The translations under genes were made by a program, and so were the position numbers. From Apus apus (lineage: Eukaryota > Chordata > Aves > Apodiformes > Apodidae), in contig NC_067283.1 in assembly GCF_020740795.1 (NCBI RefSeq), positions 131,102,568 to 131,166,567 on the forward strand: 64,000 bases of DNA, read 5' to 3'. This document shows, in pieces, positions 1 through 12,412 of this stretch. The notes beneath the pieces were generated by a model. The model worked only from the letters and a program-made list of their open reading frames with translations. It was not told where the DNA came from and did not search any database. How positions within the stretch are numbered: the stretch's first letter is position 1; the number at the start of each line of letters is the position of its first letter.

Positions 1-369
1 GACAGGAGACCTCATCACTTTCTACAACTAGCTGAAAGGCTCTCTCTGAAAGCTGAAATTGTAGAGAGGTTGGTGCTGGTCTCTTCTCACAAGTAATTAG
101 TGATAGAACAAGAGGGAATTGCTTCAAGCTGCAACAGGGGAGGTTTAGACTGGACATTAGGAAAAAAAAAATTCACAGAAAGAGTGGTTAGACACTGGAA
201 TAGGCTGCCCAGGGAGGTGGTTGAGTCACCATCTCTGAATGTGTTTAAGGGTCATTTGGATGTGGTGTTGGTGGATATGGTTTAAGGGAGAACTTTGTAG
301 AGTAGGGATGATGGTTGGACTTGGTGATCCCAAGGTCTTTTCCAACCTGAATGGTTCTATGATTCTATG
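1..369 (+). mobile_element. CR1 LINE, 3' end (continues off the left edge)
   Basis: The stretch reads in the same order as other CR1 3' regions in this window: a segment encoding a degenerate C-terminal ORF2 end (positions 100-285 translate to a short piece containing [20 protein letters not shown]), then a 3' UTR with 'ggttggacttggtgatccc' and 'aaggtcttttccaacct', ending in the tail repeat 'ttctatgattctatga'. The left end is cut by the window edge. It is a non-autonomous relic and there is no intact ORF. Confidence 0.9.
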
Positions 370-2700
370 AAATAAACACATCTTAGTTACCTGGGGACCA
401 GAATTTTTGAAGCCTGCAAAGCCATGAGACTGTTTGAGACAAAGAGTTAGCCAGCAGGAGAAACAGTATCCAAGTGTGACAGGTTACCACGGAGGTGGTT
501 GTACCACCTGGCTGTGATTACAGTGATATTGCTGCAGCCCACAACTGCAGGAGGAGGAAACTGTGCATGGTTATTGTCTAGCACACTCTTCCAGGCAGCA
601 TACACATGCTGTAAGCTCTTTCATAGGTGATTTGGCCAGGCTTTGTGTTGTATCTGCCTTTTTTCTATGAGTCTCTCAGAACATGCTCTTTCTTCCTAAA
701 GGAAGGGTTCTATATTGCAGCAGCACAACTGCAGGCACGTGAGATGGCAAAAGGCTGACACTGATATGTTTAGCTTGAAGGAAGAAAAGCCTATAATACC
801 CAGCAAGGAAAAGCTCCTGCTCCAGAGAGCAGGACAGTTTTCTCTCAAGCACTCCACAGCTGGGGAAGGATCAGCTTGCCCAGCAGATGTTTTCTCCATT
901 TTAGGTTCATCTGCCTCAGTTTGACCAAGGTCTGCAGGCCCACATACCACATAGAAATGTCAATGGTTCTTCTAGGAATACCCCTTCTCTCCCATGAAGC
1001 AAGCGATAGACGGGTTTTCAAAATACAAGAGCTAAGAAGTGACAGGGAATTATCTCAAGCTTTCACTCTCAACTACATTGCTGAATTGCTAAGAATCCTA
1101 AGCATGGTCCCTGGGCTAAACAGCACCCTCCTAAAAAGCTTGCACGTTGGCTTTGGGAGTTAGTATGGCTGGGGAATTAATCCAGTTTGAGCATCTCCAG
1201 CCTTTTAAAGAGGATAAGAGGCTTTAGCAATATGGACATGGACTGTTCATGACCCTGTCTCAGTATCAGCAAACAGCCCCAGACAAAATTTATTAATACA
1301 GTTGCCAGCTTAGCATTAATTATGTCCTGTCAACATATTTGCCAAACTGCACAGCTCCTCTTTAGACAGTTCCAGTGGAAATAATCAGTGAAAGTGATCA
1401 AAGTGAAGAAAATAAACTTTTGCTGCAATTCCCCTTTCTTCTTGCATCTGCCAGAGACCACAGGGTTACTAAGATCAATAGTAATTTGTTTTCCTGCACA
1501 AATCCCTGCTTGGGAAGAGGTGATTACAAACTGCAGACCAGAACTCCTTCTGACCACACTCATTGATTTCTCCCATTATTTAGCTGAACTTGGTTATCAG
1601 TATGAGGAAACTCCTAATAAGACCAAGAGGTGGTTTTTTTAATTCTAAAGAAAGATGATTACTGATGTGCACACAAATAGGTCAAGCTAGCAGATAGAAT
1701 ATAAAGCAGTTTTCTGTCCTAAAGCATCTCTCTGGAAGAAAAATCATGATCAGCCTTGCATCAATTTGTTTCCTTATTACAGGCAAATTTGGGGTGTATG
1801 TAGCAGCTGACCAGATCTTTTGCCTTCTGCTGCAAGTGAAAAGCCAGGCAAACAGCCGTACAAAGGCAAAACAAGCTGCAAAAGGAGAAGCAGCTCTACT
1901 GAAGAGACAGGAACAAGTCCTGCTGCCATGGCAGTTTAGAAGATTCCTAATCCTTAGAAATCCCTCCCCTTCCAGAAAACAAAAATAGTCTTTAACAGAT
2001 ACTGACTTTTCCAGTACAAAGAATCCATTTTCAGAGTAGGAAACAGGGGAAGGGAGAAAGATGTCCTGTACAAAAAGCTGTGTGTATGCCTCCATGCAGC
2101 CTATTTACCTACACATCTCCTTATATTTTTAGTGAACATTGTTTTTTTTACATTCATTTTGACCTAGACTGTAACATATTGTTCTGTAAGAGGTGTATAG
2201 AGGGATTCACCTTCCACAGCTCACAATGAACCAACATTCCTTTTTATTACTTCTTTACAATTTATCTCCACTGAATATTGTTCTGATTATTAAAGGAACA
2301 GTATTTAGAGAGTGAAATTATTTAAAATATTTCATTTAAGGTAGTATTTAGCACAAGACATTTCTTCGGGGGATACTGCACTACTTTCTTAAGCCACTGT
2401 TCTGCAAAGATGCACTAACTTATTGTACAGACCTCTCTGCTGGGTTAAGACCTTAATTATTTAACCCCAAACTTTGACATTTTCCAGAAATGCTACTTGG
2501 TACTTCATCCATATATTCAAAGGGAAGGAAGGATGAAGGGAGAGACAGCTGGTTCTTTTCTATTTTTATTTTTTATTCATTATTAATATTTACTAAATAG
2601 CTGTTGAATTTATTTGCTGTCTCTGCACATGAATGTAAACATGTTTTAAGTGATGTTCCCCCATCCTATTAGATTTGTAGGACCTAATATCCTTGAATAC
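370..2700. other. Intergenic DNA, nothing recognised
   Basis: No exon-like conserved peptide, repeat family or RNA gene was recognised between the two CR1 copies. The short open frames here have no family-like motifs. A T-rich stretch lies near 2555-2595. Confidence 0.5.
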
Positions 2701-3889
2701 ATCACAGAATCACGGAATCTTAGGGGTGGGAAGTGACCTCGAAAGATCATCTAGTCCAACCCCCCTGCCAGAGCAGGATCACCTAGAGCACATCACACAG
2801 GAACGTGTTCAGGCGGGTTTTGAATGTCTCCAGCAAAGGAGACTCCACAGCCTCTCTGGGCAGCCTGTCCCAGGGGTCTGTCACCCTCACAGTAAAGAAG
2901 CTTTTTCTGATGTTTACATAGAACCTCCTATGTTCCAGTTTGCACCCATTGCCCCTTGTCCTATCACTAGACATCACTGAAAAAAGCCTGGCTCCATCCT
3001 CCTGATACTCGCCCTTTACGTATTTGTAAACATTGATGAGATTGCCCCTCAGTCTCCTCCAAGCTAAAGAGACCCAGCTCCCTCAGCCTTTCCTCACAAG
3101 GGAGATGTTCCACTCCCCTCATCACTGTGGCTCTGCACTGGACTCTTTCAAGCAGTTCCCTGTCCTTCTTGAACTGAGGGGCCCAGAACTGGACACAATA
3201 CTCCAGATGCAGCCTCACCAAGGCAGAATAGAGGGGGAGGAGAACCTCCCTTGACCTACTAACCACACCCTTTCTAATACACCCCAGGATGCCATCGGCC
3301 TTCTTGGCCACAAGGGCACACTGCTGGCTCATGGTCATCCTCCTGTTCACCAGGACCCCCAGGTCCCTTTCTCCTGCCCTGCTCTCCAGCAGGTCAGCCC
3401 CCAACCTGTACTGGTACATGGGGTTGTTCTTCCCCAGATCCAAGACTTTACACTTGCCCTTGTTGAATTTCATCAAGTTTCTCTCCAGCCTGTCTAGGTC
3501 TCACCGAATGGCAGCACAGCCTTCTGATGTGTCAGCCACACCTCCCAGTTTAGTGTCATCAGCAAACTTGCTGAGGGCACACTCTGTTCCCTCATCCAGG
3601 TCATTGAAGAAAATACTGAACAGCACCGGTCCCAGCACCGATCCCTGAGGGACTCCTCTAGTCACAGACCTCCAACTACATTCTGTCCCATTGACCACAA
3701 CTCTCTGACTTCTTCCTTTCAACCAGTTCATGATCCACCTCACTACCTGATCATCAAGAGCACACTTCCTCAGTTTATCTATGAGGATTCTGTGGGAGAC
3801 AGTGTCAAATGCTTTACTAAAATCAAGATAAACCACATCTACTGCCCTACCATCATCTATCCACCTAGTTACTTCCTCATAGAAGGCAC
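2701..3889 (-). mobile_element. CR1 LINE, 5'-truncated, with reverse-transcriptase remnant
   Basis: This is the longest CR1 copy in the window, read on the minus strand. The 3' tail lies at the low coordinate ('atcacagaatcacggaatct'). Translation of 3501-3836 gives the reverse-transcriptase palm: [10 protein letters not shown] (motif A), [10 protein letters not shown] (motif B) and FADDTKL (motif C with the catalytic Asp pair). A second frame at 2967-3476 gives the thumb and C-terminal part, with [21 protein letters not shown] and [12 protein letters not shown]. The frames are broken by stops and frameshifts. The copy stops abruptly at about 3889 within the RT domain, as expected for incomplete target-primed reverse transcription. 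It is a dead LINE fragment, not a host gene. Confidence 0.93.
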
Positions 3890-5810
3890 CCGGAAAATGA
3901 GTGGGTTTTCTGATTACTCAGAACAAGGGGAGTCTGTCAGATACAGTGGGGGAGCTCTCTCCCATCCCCCCAGTTTTGAATACTTAACATACTGCTTTTT
4001 CATCCAAGTGTTTTCTTAAGCCTTTATATAGGAGCGAGAGATGTAATGCATCTCTATATTAACATTCTGATAAAACAATAGTTTACATAAATTATACTTA
4101 TGTTATAAAATACAACTTGTTTTGCTTTATCTCCTCCAGCTTTTCCAAATAGCACCTGAAAACTGATCATGCATGCTGCAGACTACTGAAAGGAATTATA
4201 TTCAAATGGAATACAACTTTATCCCAATCCAATGCAGAAACCAGTCTTCGGCAATTAATGGCATTGCCCTCAACAATGTATGTTTGTCTTTACCTGCTAT
4301 GAAAGAGAAACATCCGTAGAAAGAAAAATGTGTTGGAGGTTAGAACTAGGACGTTACTGAATGCAACTGCAAGCCTGATTCTTCAGTATGGCTTCCTGAT
4401 GATCCTCCTGCAAAGACACAAGTACAGCATTTCAGAGCTAATTTCACAGGAGCATTCCTAAGGGCCAGACTTTCAGGCTGATTTTGCAAGGACAGGAATC
4501 TAAAAAGAGATTTTTGACTGGTAAGCTGTGCCCACAGATATAGAGTCCCACAAAACCCCTTGTAAAAAATTGTTTTTCAGATTAAAATTGCACTGCTGCT
4601 ATGTTTCTTTGGTTGGATCAAGAAGAAAAGTATTTTGAAATCCAAAAAACTTGTGTGCCTGAGATCACTGGTCTGTGAGCCTACTTAATCTGTAGCCTTA
4701 TATATACATATATATATATGTGTGTGTGTGTGAACAACTAATTTTCTAACCTCATTGTTCCACACCTCCTCTCTCTTCCTGTATGTAGTACAAAGAGTAC
4801 AAGTAAAATGTGTCAGCACCATCCTCTACAGCATCATCTTCAGACATATGCTGAGAGATCTCTAGAGCAAAGCAAGGCCATACATAGCAAGCAGCACTTT
4901 TGCTTTGCATTACCTTGCAGCTCCAGCTCGCAAGCCTCACATTATTTTAGGTTGGAGAACTTAAGATGTTACTAGGGAGCAGCTCTGGTTCACTGTCCAG
5001 TGCTTCAATACAATCACAGCCTTCGCATGCGATTGATGTTAAATTCAGCGTACTTCTGAGCTAGTTCTGCAGTCTGCATTTAAATGATGACATCTAGGTA
5101 GACTAGGGTTTGACAAGATTTCAAGAAAAGTATTTAAAATTGTAATTATTTTGCTCCAAACTAGACGTCAGCATGCCTGAGACAACTCAGCAAGAGACAG
5201 TCCCTCTCCAAGGGCCATCACGTCTTTATCACACTATGTTGTTTCAGCATGAGTGAAGATTCCCAAGAGTTGCTGAGCTCAGAAATCAGTGGGAATCAGG
5301 ATCAGGGAATTGTTGCTTTGAATTCACATTCTGATCATATTGTGCCTCACTGGACACTGGGCAAGACAGAGCAATACAGATGCTAGTAGGTCAGAAGGCA
5401 AAGTCATGGATCACCCCTCAGAAGCACTGCTAAACATCACCCAGCTACATTCAGTGCTACTGGGCACAGAACTGCTTTGAAGACCCTGGCTACCTGGCAT
5501 CACACATCCTTTAGGCACCAAAACACTTTTAGAAAACTGTTCTCAGGCTATCTAATACTTATCACATACAACAGGACTTCCAGTGACCTTTGAGACATTT
5601 AAACTAATTATTTTACTCTCCTGTGTTCGTACCTTTACTATTTTCCTGCTAGTGTTAAATACTCACTACCTTTACAAAACAGAAAAAAGAAAGCAGTTAC
5701 TGGGACTGCACAGGTCTGCAAATGCCTCACAGTGATTTCACAAAACAGATTTGCAAGTGTTTAGACATCAGCAAAATCATCACTATTGAAGACACTTACC
5801 TATCTATGGC
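3890..5810. other. Intergenic DNA, only a short simple repeat
   Basis: No gene or element was recognised apart from the (TA)n(TG)n tract near 4699-4732, listed separately. Open frames are short and unlike any protein I know. Confidence 0.5.
4699..4732. repeat. (TA)n/(TG)n microsatellite
   Basis: A run of alternating TA with one interruption passes directly into alternating TG. It is an ordinary compound dinucleotide repeat. Confidence 0.85.
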
Positions 5811-5853
5811 TAGATTTGATGATCTTTAAGGTTGCTTCCAACCAAAACAATTC
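5811..5853 (+). mobile_element. Short CR1 3'-end relic
   Basis: The stretch 'tagatttgatgatctttaag' followed by 'gttgcttccaaccaaaaca' matches the terminal part of the CR1 3' UTR in sense orientation. The ATTCTATG tail has decayed. It is old and short, so a chance match cannot be fully excluded. Confidence 0.55.
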
Positions 5854-6539
5854 ACAAACAAGATTCTGCTCTGAATAGCTGATATTCTGGTATTATTTTT
5901 ATCTGATATTAGTTTATGCTGATACTTTTAATAAACATTTTAATAATTTCAATGGCATTTACAAGAAAAATTTGAAATGCAATAATGCATGATGTAGTTA
6001 CTTCATTTAAGGAACTACAGCTCAAAAATTCAAGTTTTGGGGACATGTCTAAGAAGTTACTCCATAAAATGGCAAAATTGCATATTCAACAGCAGGATAA
6101 AAACAAAATTAGTCTGAGATGTCACTTGGGATTTAATATTTTTCTTTGTTCTCTAGCTGTAACTTAGCCAGGCCAGCATTTGCAGATGCCTTTCTCCTCA
6201 TCCATGAGCTTCTTGCACAAATGACTGTTTTGCAATGTAAATAAGTGTGTGACAACCACAGAGGGACAACAAATCCAAGGAATTGTGCATTTCTTTGACC
6301 TGCAGGCTGCATGTATGAACGTGACCTTCTGCACTTCTGCTGTCTGCCCAGCCAAATTTCCCCATCCTGGTGCCAACCTCTCCAGCACCCGCCTTCACAG
6401 AAGCATCTTCTGGTCATTCCATCTGGGCTCCCGCAGCCCAGGAAAAGACAGGAGCAGACCAGCAAAAATGTGTTTGAGGGAGCCATTGCTCCCAGCTCCC
6501 ATTCAACTGTTGTCTTTAACTAATGGGTAGGCAAGAGAA
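5854..6539. other. Intergenic DNA, nothing recognised
   Basis: No gene, RNA or repeat was recognised. Overlapping open frames on both strands near 6130-6530 share no motif with any family I know and look random. Confidence 0.45.
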
Positions 6540-6813
6540 GACAAAGGTGGACTCTTCTCTCAGGGGTGCTCAGTGACAGGAGGGGAGGCAATGGATGCAA
6601 ACTGCACCACTAGAAACTCTGACCAAGTATGAGGAAAAATTCTTTCACCAAGACTGGACAAGGTCTCCAAAGCTTGTGGAAGCTCGACACTTGAAGATAT
6701 TCAAGCGTCATAGCCCTTGAGCAACTTGGTCTTACTGGACATGGCCTGTGCAAGGGCTGGAGTGGATGACCTCCAAGGGTCCCTCCGGTCTTCATTACTC
6801 TATTACTCTACAG
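6540..6813 (+). mobile_element. CR1 LINE 3' fragment, diverged
   Basis: The order of recognisable blocks is that of CR1 3' ends: 'gtgctcagtgacagg', 'ggcaatggatgcaaactg', 'atgaggaaaaattcttt', 'gatattcaag', 'gtggatgacctccaagggtc', then a tail 'attactctattactcta' replacing the usual ATTCTATG repeats. There are many substitutions and small gaps, so this copy is older than those at 2701 or 47920. Confidence 0.8.
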
Positions 6814-7905
6814 CCTGGAAACAATCTGCTTTTCAGAGAAGCTTCAGCTCATCAATATGGTTTCAACTGTTTGAGACATAAGTTCTTAACTTGAACAAGC
6901 CTATGCTTAAATATTAGGTGAAACAGAAGGGGTTTTAGCAGAAAACTCAGCTCTTAGGCAAATGCAATTACACATTCCACCTGTTCAGGGCTTCCATCAA
7001 AGGTACCTGAAACGCTATAAATATCTTTAAGGACAATTGTATCCATTATAAGAAAACACAGGTGCATTTCCCAAGTTCCCTTTATTCAAGTTTCAAACTG
7101 GTAAGAGACGCTGATAAGACAGAGGAATTATTTGCTCAGGCTCATGTCATGTAATTGCACCTACACATTTGGCCAATTCTGAGACAGAGAAGTGGCTCCT
7201 ATGCAGTCAGCATGCAGTGCAGGACTCGTACTTCTGAATCCCCAGGGGAATATAATCCCCATGATACAAATCTATCCATGCTTCACTGCATGGCTACCTG
7301 TCCTTTACTGTTTATCAGAGTGGATTTAATGAAGAAAAGTAGATTTGTACCAACATACCTGCCACTTATAAAAGCAATTTTCTGCCTTGCCTCAAGGTTA
7401 ATATTCAGTAATCTTTTTAAGTCTTTATTTTCTGCACTGTTAATACATTCTTCTGTGACTCCCTCTCCTTTTTCTATTTGGGTTGTAACAAATGAAAAGA
7501 ATTTTTTTTTAAAGCCTACATTTAATCCATTCTCTAAGGAATGACTCATTGAAAAGGGGAGAATAACCTTGCCTAATTATAGCTGCCAGGATTTTTAACT
7601 CCTGGTAAGTACAGTAATACTTTTGCACTAATTACAATTTTTCTCCTCCTCCTTTAAGTTTTCAACTGCAATCTCAAACTGCTTTTTAACAGAAACATTT
7701 TTAAAACCTTTAAAACATGGCTCTTTTCCCCAGTGCAGATGCCAGTGGCTCTGGGGAGTCCAGGGTTCTTCCTCCAGACCCTGACATTTCCTCACCCCAA
7801 AGCCTGTTTGAAAGAACAGTAGCACTGTCATAACCACCTTAATCTAAAGAAGCATCATTCCCAAGGTTAGAGAATGTCTTTCATTATACTGACAGATAGA
7901 GCTGG

Positions 7906-7927
7906 AAAAAAAAAAAAAAAAAAAAAA
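7906..7927. repeat. Poly(A) tract
   Basis: This is an uninterrupted run of 22 A on the plus strand. No retroposed gene body was recognised immediately upstream, so I call it a simple homopolymer. Confidence 0.8.
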
Positions 7928-8571
7928 GACAGATTCCTCAGCAGATAGAGGAAAGCCACAGAAAAACACCTGCTCAATGCGGGACCAGCATGTACACATA
8001 GCAGAGTCTTCTGTTTGACTGCAAATTAAGCAATAGCTGTGCAATGCCTGGCAAAACACCATAGCTGAAATGGGATGGGGGAGGAAGAGGTATGCTATAT
8101 TCAGTGAAATACAGTTCAACTCACTGCACCAAAAAAAATCCACAAATGTAACTGTACTCTTGCCAAAATCTAGAAAAGACACAGTACATTACAATCAGTG
8201 CAGTCTTCCCAAAAAATGTAAGAGACAACACAAAATGCTTGTAAACAACCAACTTGTGGAACATTGGAGAGTCACATGTGCAGATTTTGTTCCTACAGTT
8301 CTGAAACCCTAAAATTGAGTGTAGTGTTAAGATGACTGGAAACCAGTGATTCAATACAGTGTGATGTACAAATCTCTTTGTGGCTACCCAACACTGCACC
8401 CTAGGAAACTTCATTTGGCACAGGAGTTGCTGAGCATGGAAAAGATTACTGCTGCTGGCTGAACACAAAACACTACCTTCTACCTCAATTCACATCTGCA
8501 GGACAATATATAGGATATTCATTTATTGGTATGAATTTTACCAATCCTAAAGATTTTTGGGTGGTATTGGG

Positions 8572-8599
8572 ATTTATTTATTTATTTATTTATTTATTT
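8572..8599. repeat. (ATTT)7 microsatellite
   Basis: Seven perfect copies of ATTT are followed by a G-rich run. Confidence 0.95.
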
Positions 8600-11500
8600 G
8601 GGGGGTGGGAGTGGGAGGAGAGATATGGTTTGTTTTGGTTTTGTTGAGTTTATTTTTAGAACATAAGGTAAGGAAGCTACTAAGAAAGTGGATTAAGAAC
8701 AAAAGACCTGGAGCAACCTCTGGCTTCAAGGCAGCAACCCTTGCCTCCAGGGCTAGTGGAAAAACAAACAAGTGCACAGCTTTTCCTCACCGAGCTACTG
8801 CCTGAGCTGGACAGAGCAGAGCAAGGCAACAAGGAAGTCTTTCAGGCAGGAAAACCTCCTGCCATATACTTCTGCTGTGTAAGATATCAAAAGGGCACTG
8901 ACAAATGTTCCACTTCTAAGAGCTATCCACTGTTCTAGTTTGGACTTTACCAGCCCAGGTTAGAAAACAGGCTCTAGAGGCAGAAGTACCTATTCAGCAG
9001 CCCTCCAGTAGCCAAGATGCTCTTACTTAGAGTCCTTACTCTAGCTGCTTCTGAGGCACTATTCCTTTAAAAGTTGTAGAAGATAGCTGAAACAGTCATA
9101 ATAAATTCAAGTTCAAAAGATTCAGCATAAACTTCACATCGTTGCCATTTCAGCATTACATGCTTCCAGCAGTACATACCCCCACCCCTCTACCGTCTGG
9201 GTGATTCACCACATACTACAGCAAACTGTTACTCACAAAAATCAGTCAGAGAATTCATTAGTTTGCTCCCTCACCACCTACCATTTCTCACATTAAATGG
9301 AGAACATTTGTGATTTAAGCAATCAAGTTTCTAAGCGAGAGCTTGAAAATCTGCTATTAGAATAGTCCATCACCACAGGCCTTTCCTTCCTTCCTTCCTC
9401 CCACACAGCCACCCACAGTCTCTAAAGGAAACAGTTATAGCTCACTGGGAAGAGAGGGAAACACCTCACGTTCAGCAAATTGAGCTAATGAACAGAAGTT
9501 CTTGCTTGGGCCAGGTGCACAGGCATGAACACTACTTGGTAGACATCTTTGCACCCCAGCTGATCTTGCCCTGTTACTAGGACAAACAAAACCATTGAAG
9601 TTAGATAAATGCCAGTGGAATTTGTCAAAAGATTGCTTCAGAAGGTAAGACGTCCGAAAGTCAAAGCATGCTAAAATTCTGAAGAGAATGCTGACCTACC
9701 TACCACTAGGAGAGGTCACCCAGCCACCCTCCCGTGCAAAGAAGCTGTCAAAGGATTTGGCAGTTAAGAAAACAAGACACTTGCATGTACTCACAGTTCT
9801 GGCAATGTTAAATTAACTTCCCCAGACTGTGTCTGCTGTGCTCAGACTATTTTTTTTTCCCCTTCAGCTTGCAAAATTTACAGCATCTCCCACAGACGAG
9901 GGGTGGGAAGTAATTCACTGCAGCCACCAATGCCAAACTATACTAGTCTGTACATTATATGATTAAAAAATCAAATTAAACAAAACCTGCCATACTAACC
10001 TGAAGAAAAAGGTTTCACATCTTCTTCAGCAAACTAGGCACCTAATTACCTTGACTCACTTGAGCTTGTGTGCTACATCATGGCAACATTCTCATCTCTG
10101 AAAAAGGATGACACTCGGTACCCACATCCCAGGATCAGGACAGAACAAATCCTTCTTTTACCTTGCTAATAACCTTTTTTCTGAAACAAAATAAAAGAAA
10201 CAAAAACTGTATAATAAACCTATTCTGCTCATTTCTTTCATAATGCATCCAAAGTCCTAAATAATTAGAAGGGAAGTTAGAGGACTTTGCACACTCCCAA
10301 CAGCAAATCTTGCCCAACTAATTTTCCAAATTAATTCAGAATCTAGATCCAACCAACCACACATTACTCACTTGGCTAACAAGGAGTACTTAACTTACAT
10401 TAATGAACACAAAACTTAATTAAAATGTAGTTTTAAGTTTAGCAGAATAATGTCTTTATGAAGAAAATGGACAGGAGTGAAACTGCAGACTCACTAGTCG
10501 TCACTAACAAATTCATATAAAGATCAATACAGCAGGATGGTGCAAGACAAATGCTAACATCCACAAGGAAGGGGTGTATTAGACCTATCACCTGTTGCTG
10601 GTGGGATATCCTGGTTTGAGCTAGGATGAAGCCAAACCATGACATGGGCACATCACTATAATTCTTCAGGACTTGAGAGGTTAGGAACAAGCTGCTTTCC
10701 CCAGCTGAGGCAGAATTTTTATCAGCTTTCCCTCTGCACTTGATTTCCTGTTCCCTCATGGCCAACTAATCATCTTACGCAGACGGGACTGGTACCACCT
10801 TTGAATTATAGAGAGGAAGCCTGGCACAGAACTAATCAAGCTATTTGCTGCTGTCATTAAGAATGACAAGAGAATGAAGAGAACATGTTTATAGTATTTC
10901 ATGTTAAGCATTGTATCCTAAATTATTTGCAAGGCCACTGATGACTCTTGTAATCTTGGCCAATCAAAATCCAAATCATACCAGCTTGAGGTAGAAAGCT
11001 GGTAGAACACAAAGTATCCAGGTACACGACACCAGCCACAAACCATGTAAGAACAGTTTTCCCATTCTTCAAACTTGACCTCAGCAATGCTTGTTGAAGA
11101 TATGGTGCAAAATTCAGTATGAAAATAATATATAAAGCTCTTGGACAAAAAAGGGTTTTCGTCACAGGTGCTTAGTATGGAGTTAAATTTTGACAAATTT
11201 ATTACACAGTTGCACTTAGCACAACAAGGAAGAAGGAAAATTGGTGCCAGTGAGAGTGAGGGCTGAGAGAGCTGTGGGAGATTCCTTCCTCTGTAAGACG
11301 CTCAGTTTATGTACATTTCATATACAAAACACAGAAATTCCACTGTCATGGTAACTTAGAAAATATTAATGGTGGTGACTTGCCACATACCATTTTAACT
11401 GGATTCATACTCTTGTTTTTCTAATTGCACTAGGTAGGGAGACTATCTAAAAAAATAATCACTTTTACATTCAAAAATACCAATCCTCTTTCAGTTCAGT

Positions 11501-11800
11501 AGCACATCTCTCACAGGCACACCTATGGTTATTTTTTCAAAAAGGCAGCTACAAATGCCTAACCTTTAAAGTATTTAACAGAATTAAGCATGTATTAACT
11601 TTTATTTTTTAAAAAATAAAAATTAAGTGTCCTTCCCTTGTCAGTAACTCCTCATCCACGGAATTCATCCTTAAATCCTGTCTTGTTACTCACTTAACAC
11701 ATGCACGCATACATAAAGACAACACTCCACTGCATCTTCTTTCCAACTTCATAGCAACCTAAACATTTAATACATATTCCTTTAAAGAAATTTGAGTGAA

Positions 11801-11806
11801 TTTATT
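11801..11806 (-). terminator. Candidate distal polyadenylation signal of TMEM64
   Basis: On the minus strand this reads AATAAA, about 2.4 kb beyond the TMEM64 stop. Within roughly 80-110 nt further down the same strand lies a GT-rich stretch (plus-strand 11690-11720 contains 'cacatgcacgcatacat', which is TG-rich on the minus strand), as expected of a downstream element. This choice among several AATAAA matches is inference. Other minus-strand AATAAA matches exist, for example near 11198-11203 and 14192-14197. Confidence 0.3.
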
Positions 11807-12198
11807 GTATAAAATTATGATTGGCACGGTACAGAAAAGTTCCTTTTAATGCACATTTCCCATTAACTTGTACACAAATATTACAGTATCAAGCAAAATG
11901 CAAAAGTCTTAAGAACTAATTCCATACTACAAAAGTGTTCACATAGTGAAGTTCCTCTGGTTACAAAATGTCATGGAAATAAAAGCACTTCAAAATACAT
12001 TTTTGGGAAATGTCCTTGAATAATCAACACAACTTTAAGTTAGTTTAAAAATGCAAAGAAAGAGACACTCTCTTGAAAACACTATTGTTGATTTGGCAAG
12101 ATGGAGCAAAGTTCAGATCAGTTAATTTACTGAAGGACTGTTCCTTCCAAGAAACATGACAAAACAAATCTTTAGTTAAGAAAGGGCTCAATTATACT

Positions 12199-12258
12199 AT
12201 GATGACAATTATAATATGATGACAATTATAATATGATGACAATTATAATATGATGACA
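12199..12258. repeat. 17-bp tandem repeat, about 3.5 copies
   Basis: The unit ATGATGACAATTATAAT occurs three times in perfect tandem (12199-12215, 12216-12232, 12233-12249), followed by a partial fourth copy. It probably lies in the TMEM64 3' UTR or just beyond it. Confidence 0.95.
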
Positions 12259-12354
12259 AATAACGCCATCAAGTTATTGGGCTCTCTTGTTTTCACACAG
12301 GAGCTGTCAGAGGCAGAGGTGTGTAAATGAACAAATATATAGAGACTGCCTTTT

Positions 12355-12412
12355 AAACAAACAAACAAACCAACCCAAACAAACAAAAAAAAATCAAATT
12401 AAAACAAAACAA
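12355..12412. repeat. (CAAA)n-rich low-complexity tract
   Basis: Imperfect repetition of AAAC units, interrupted by CC and poly(A), runs for about 58 bp. Confidence 0.8.

Larger units (their letters stand above)
6814..11780. other. DNA downstream of TMEM64, simple repeats only
   Basis: I recognise no exon here. The only structured items are a 22-nt poly(A) at 7906-7927, a (TTTA)n tract at 8572-8599 and a short (CCTT)n run near 9382-9397. A longer TMEM64 3' UTR could extend into this interval, but the sequence alone does not show it. Confidence 0.45.

Noticed and set aside
100-285. Short plus-strand frame at the left edge as a gene
   Set aside because: It is the degenerate C-terminal end of CR1 ORF2.
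3501-3836. Reverse-transcriptase-like peptide as a host gene or retron
   Set aside because: It belongs to a 5'-truncated CR1 LINE with a typical 3' UTR and tail. Frames are broken, and no msr/msd-like RNA region is present.
7906-7927. Poly(A) as the tail of a processed pseudogene
   Set aside because: No recognisable gene body or target duplication flanks the tract.
12199-12258. Possible CRISPR-like array
   Set aside because: The units are directly adjacent with no spacers, and the genome is vertebrate.
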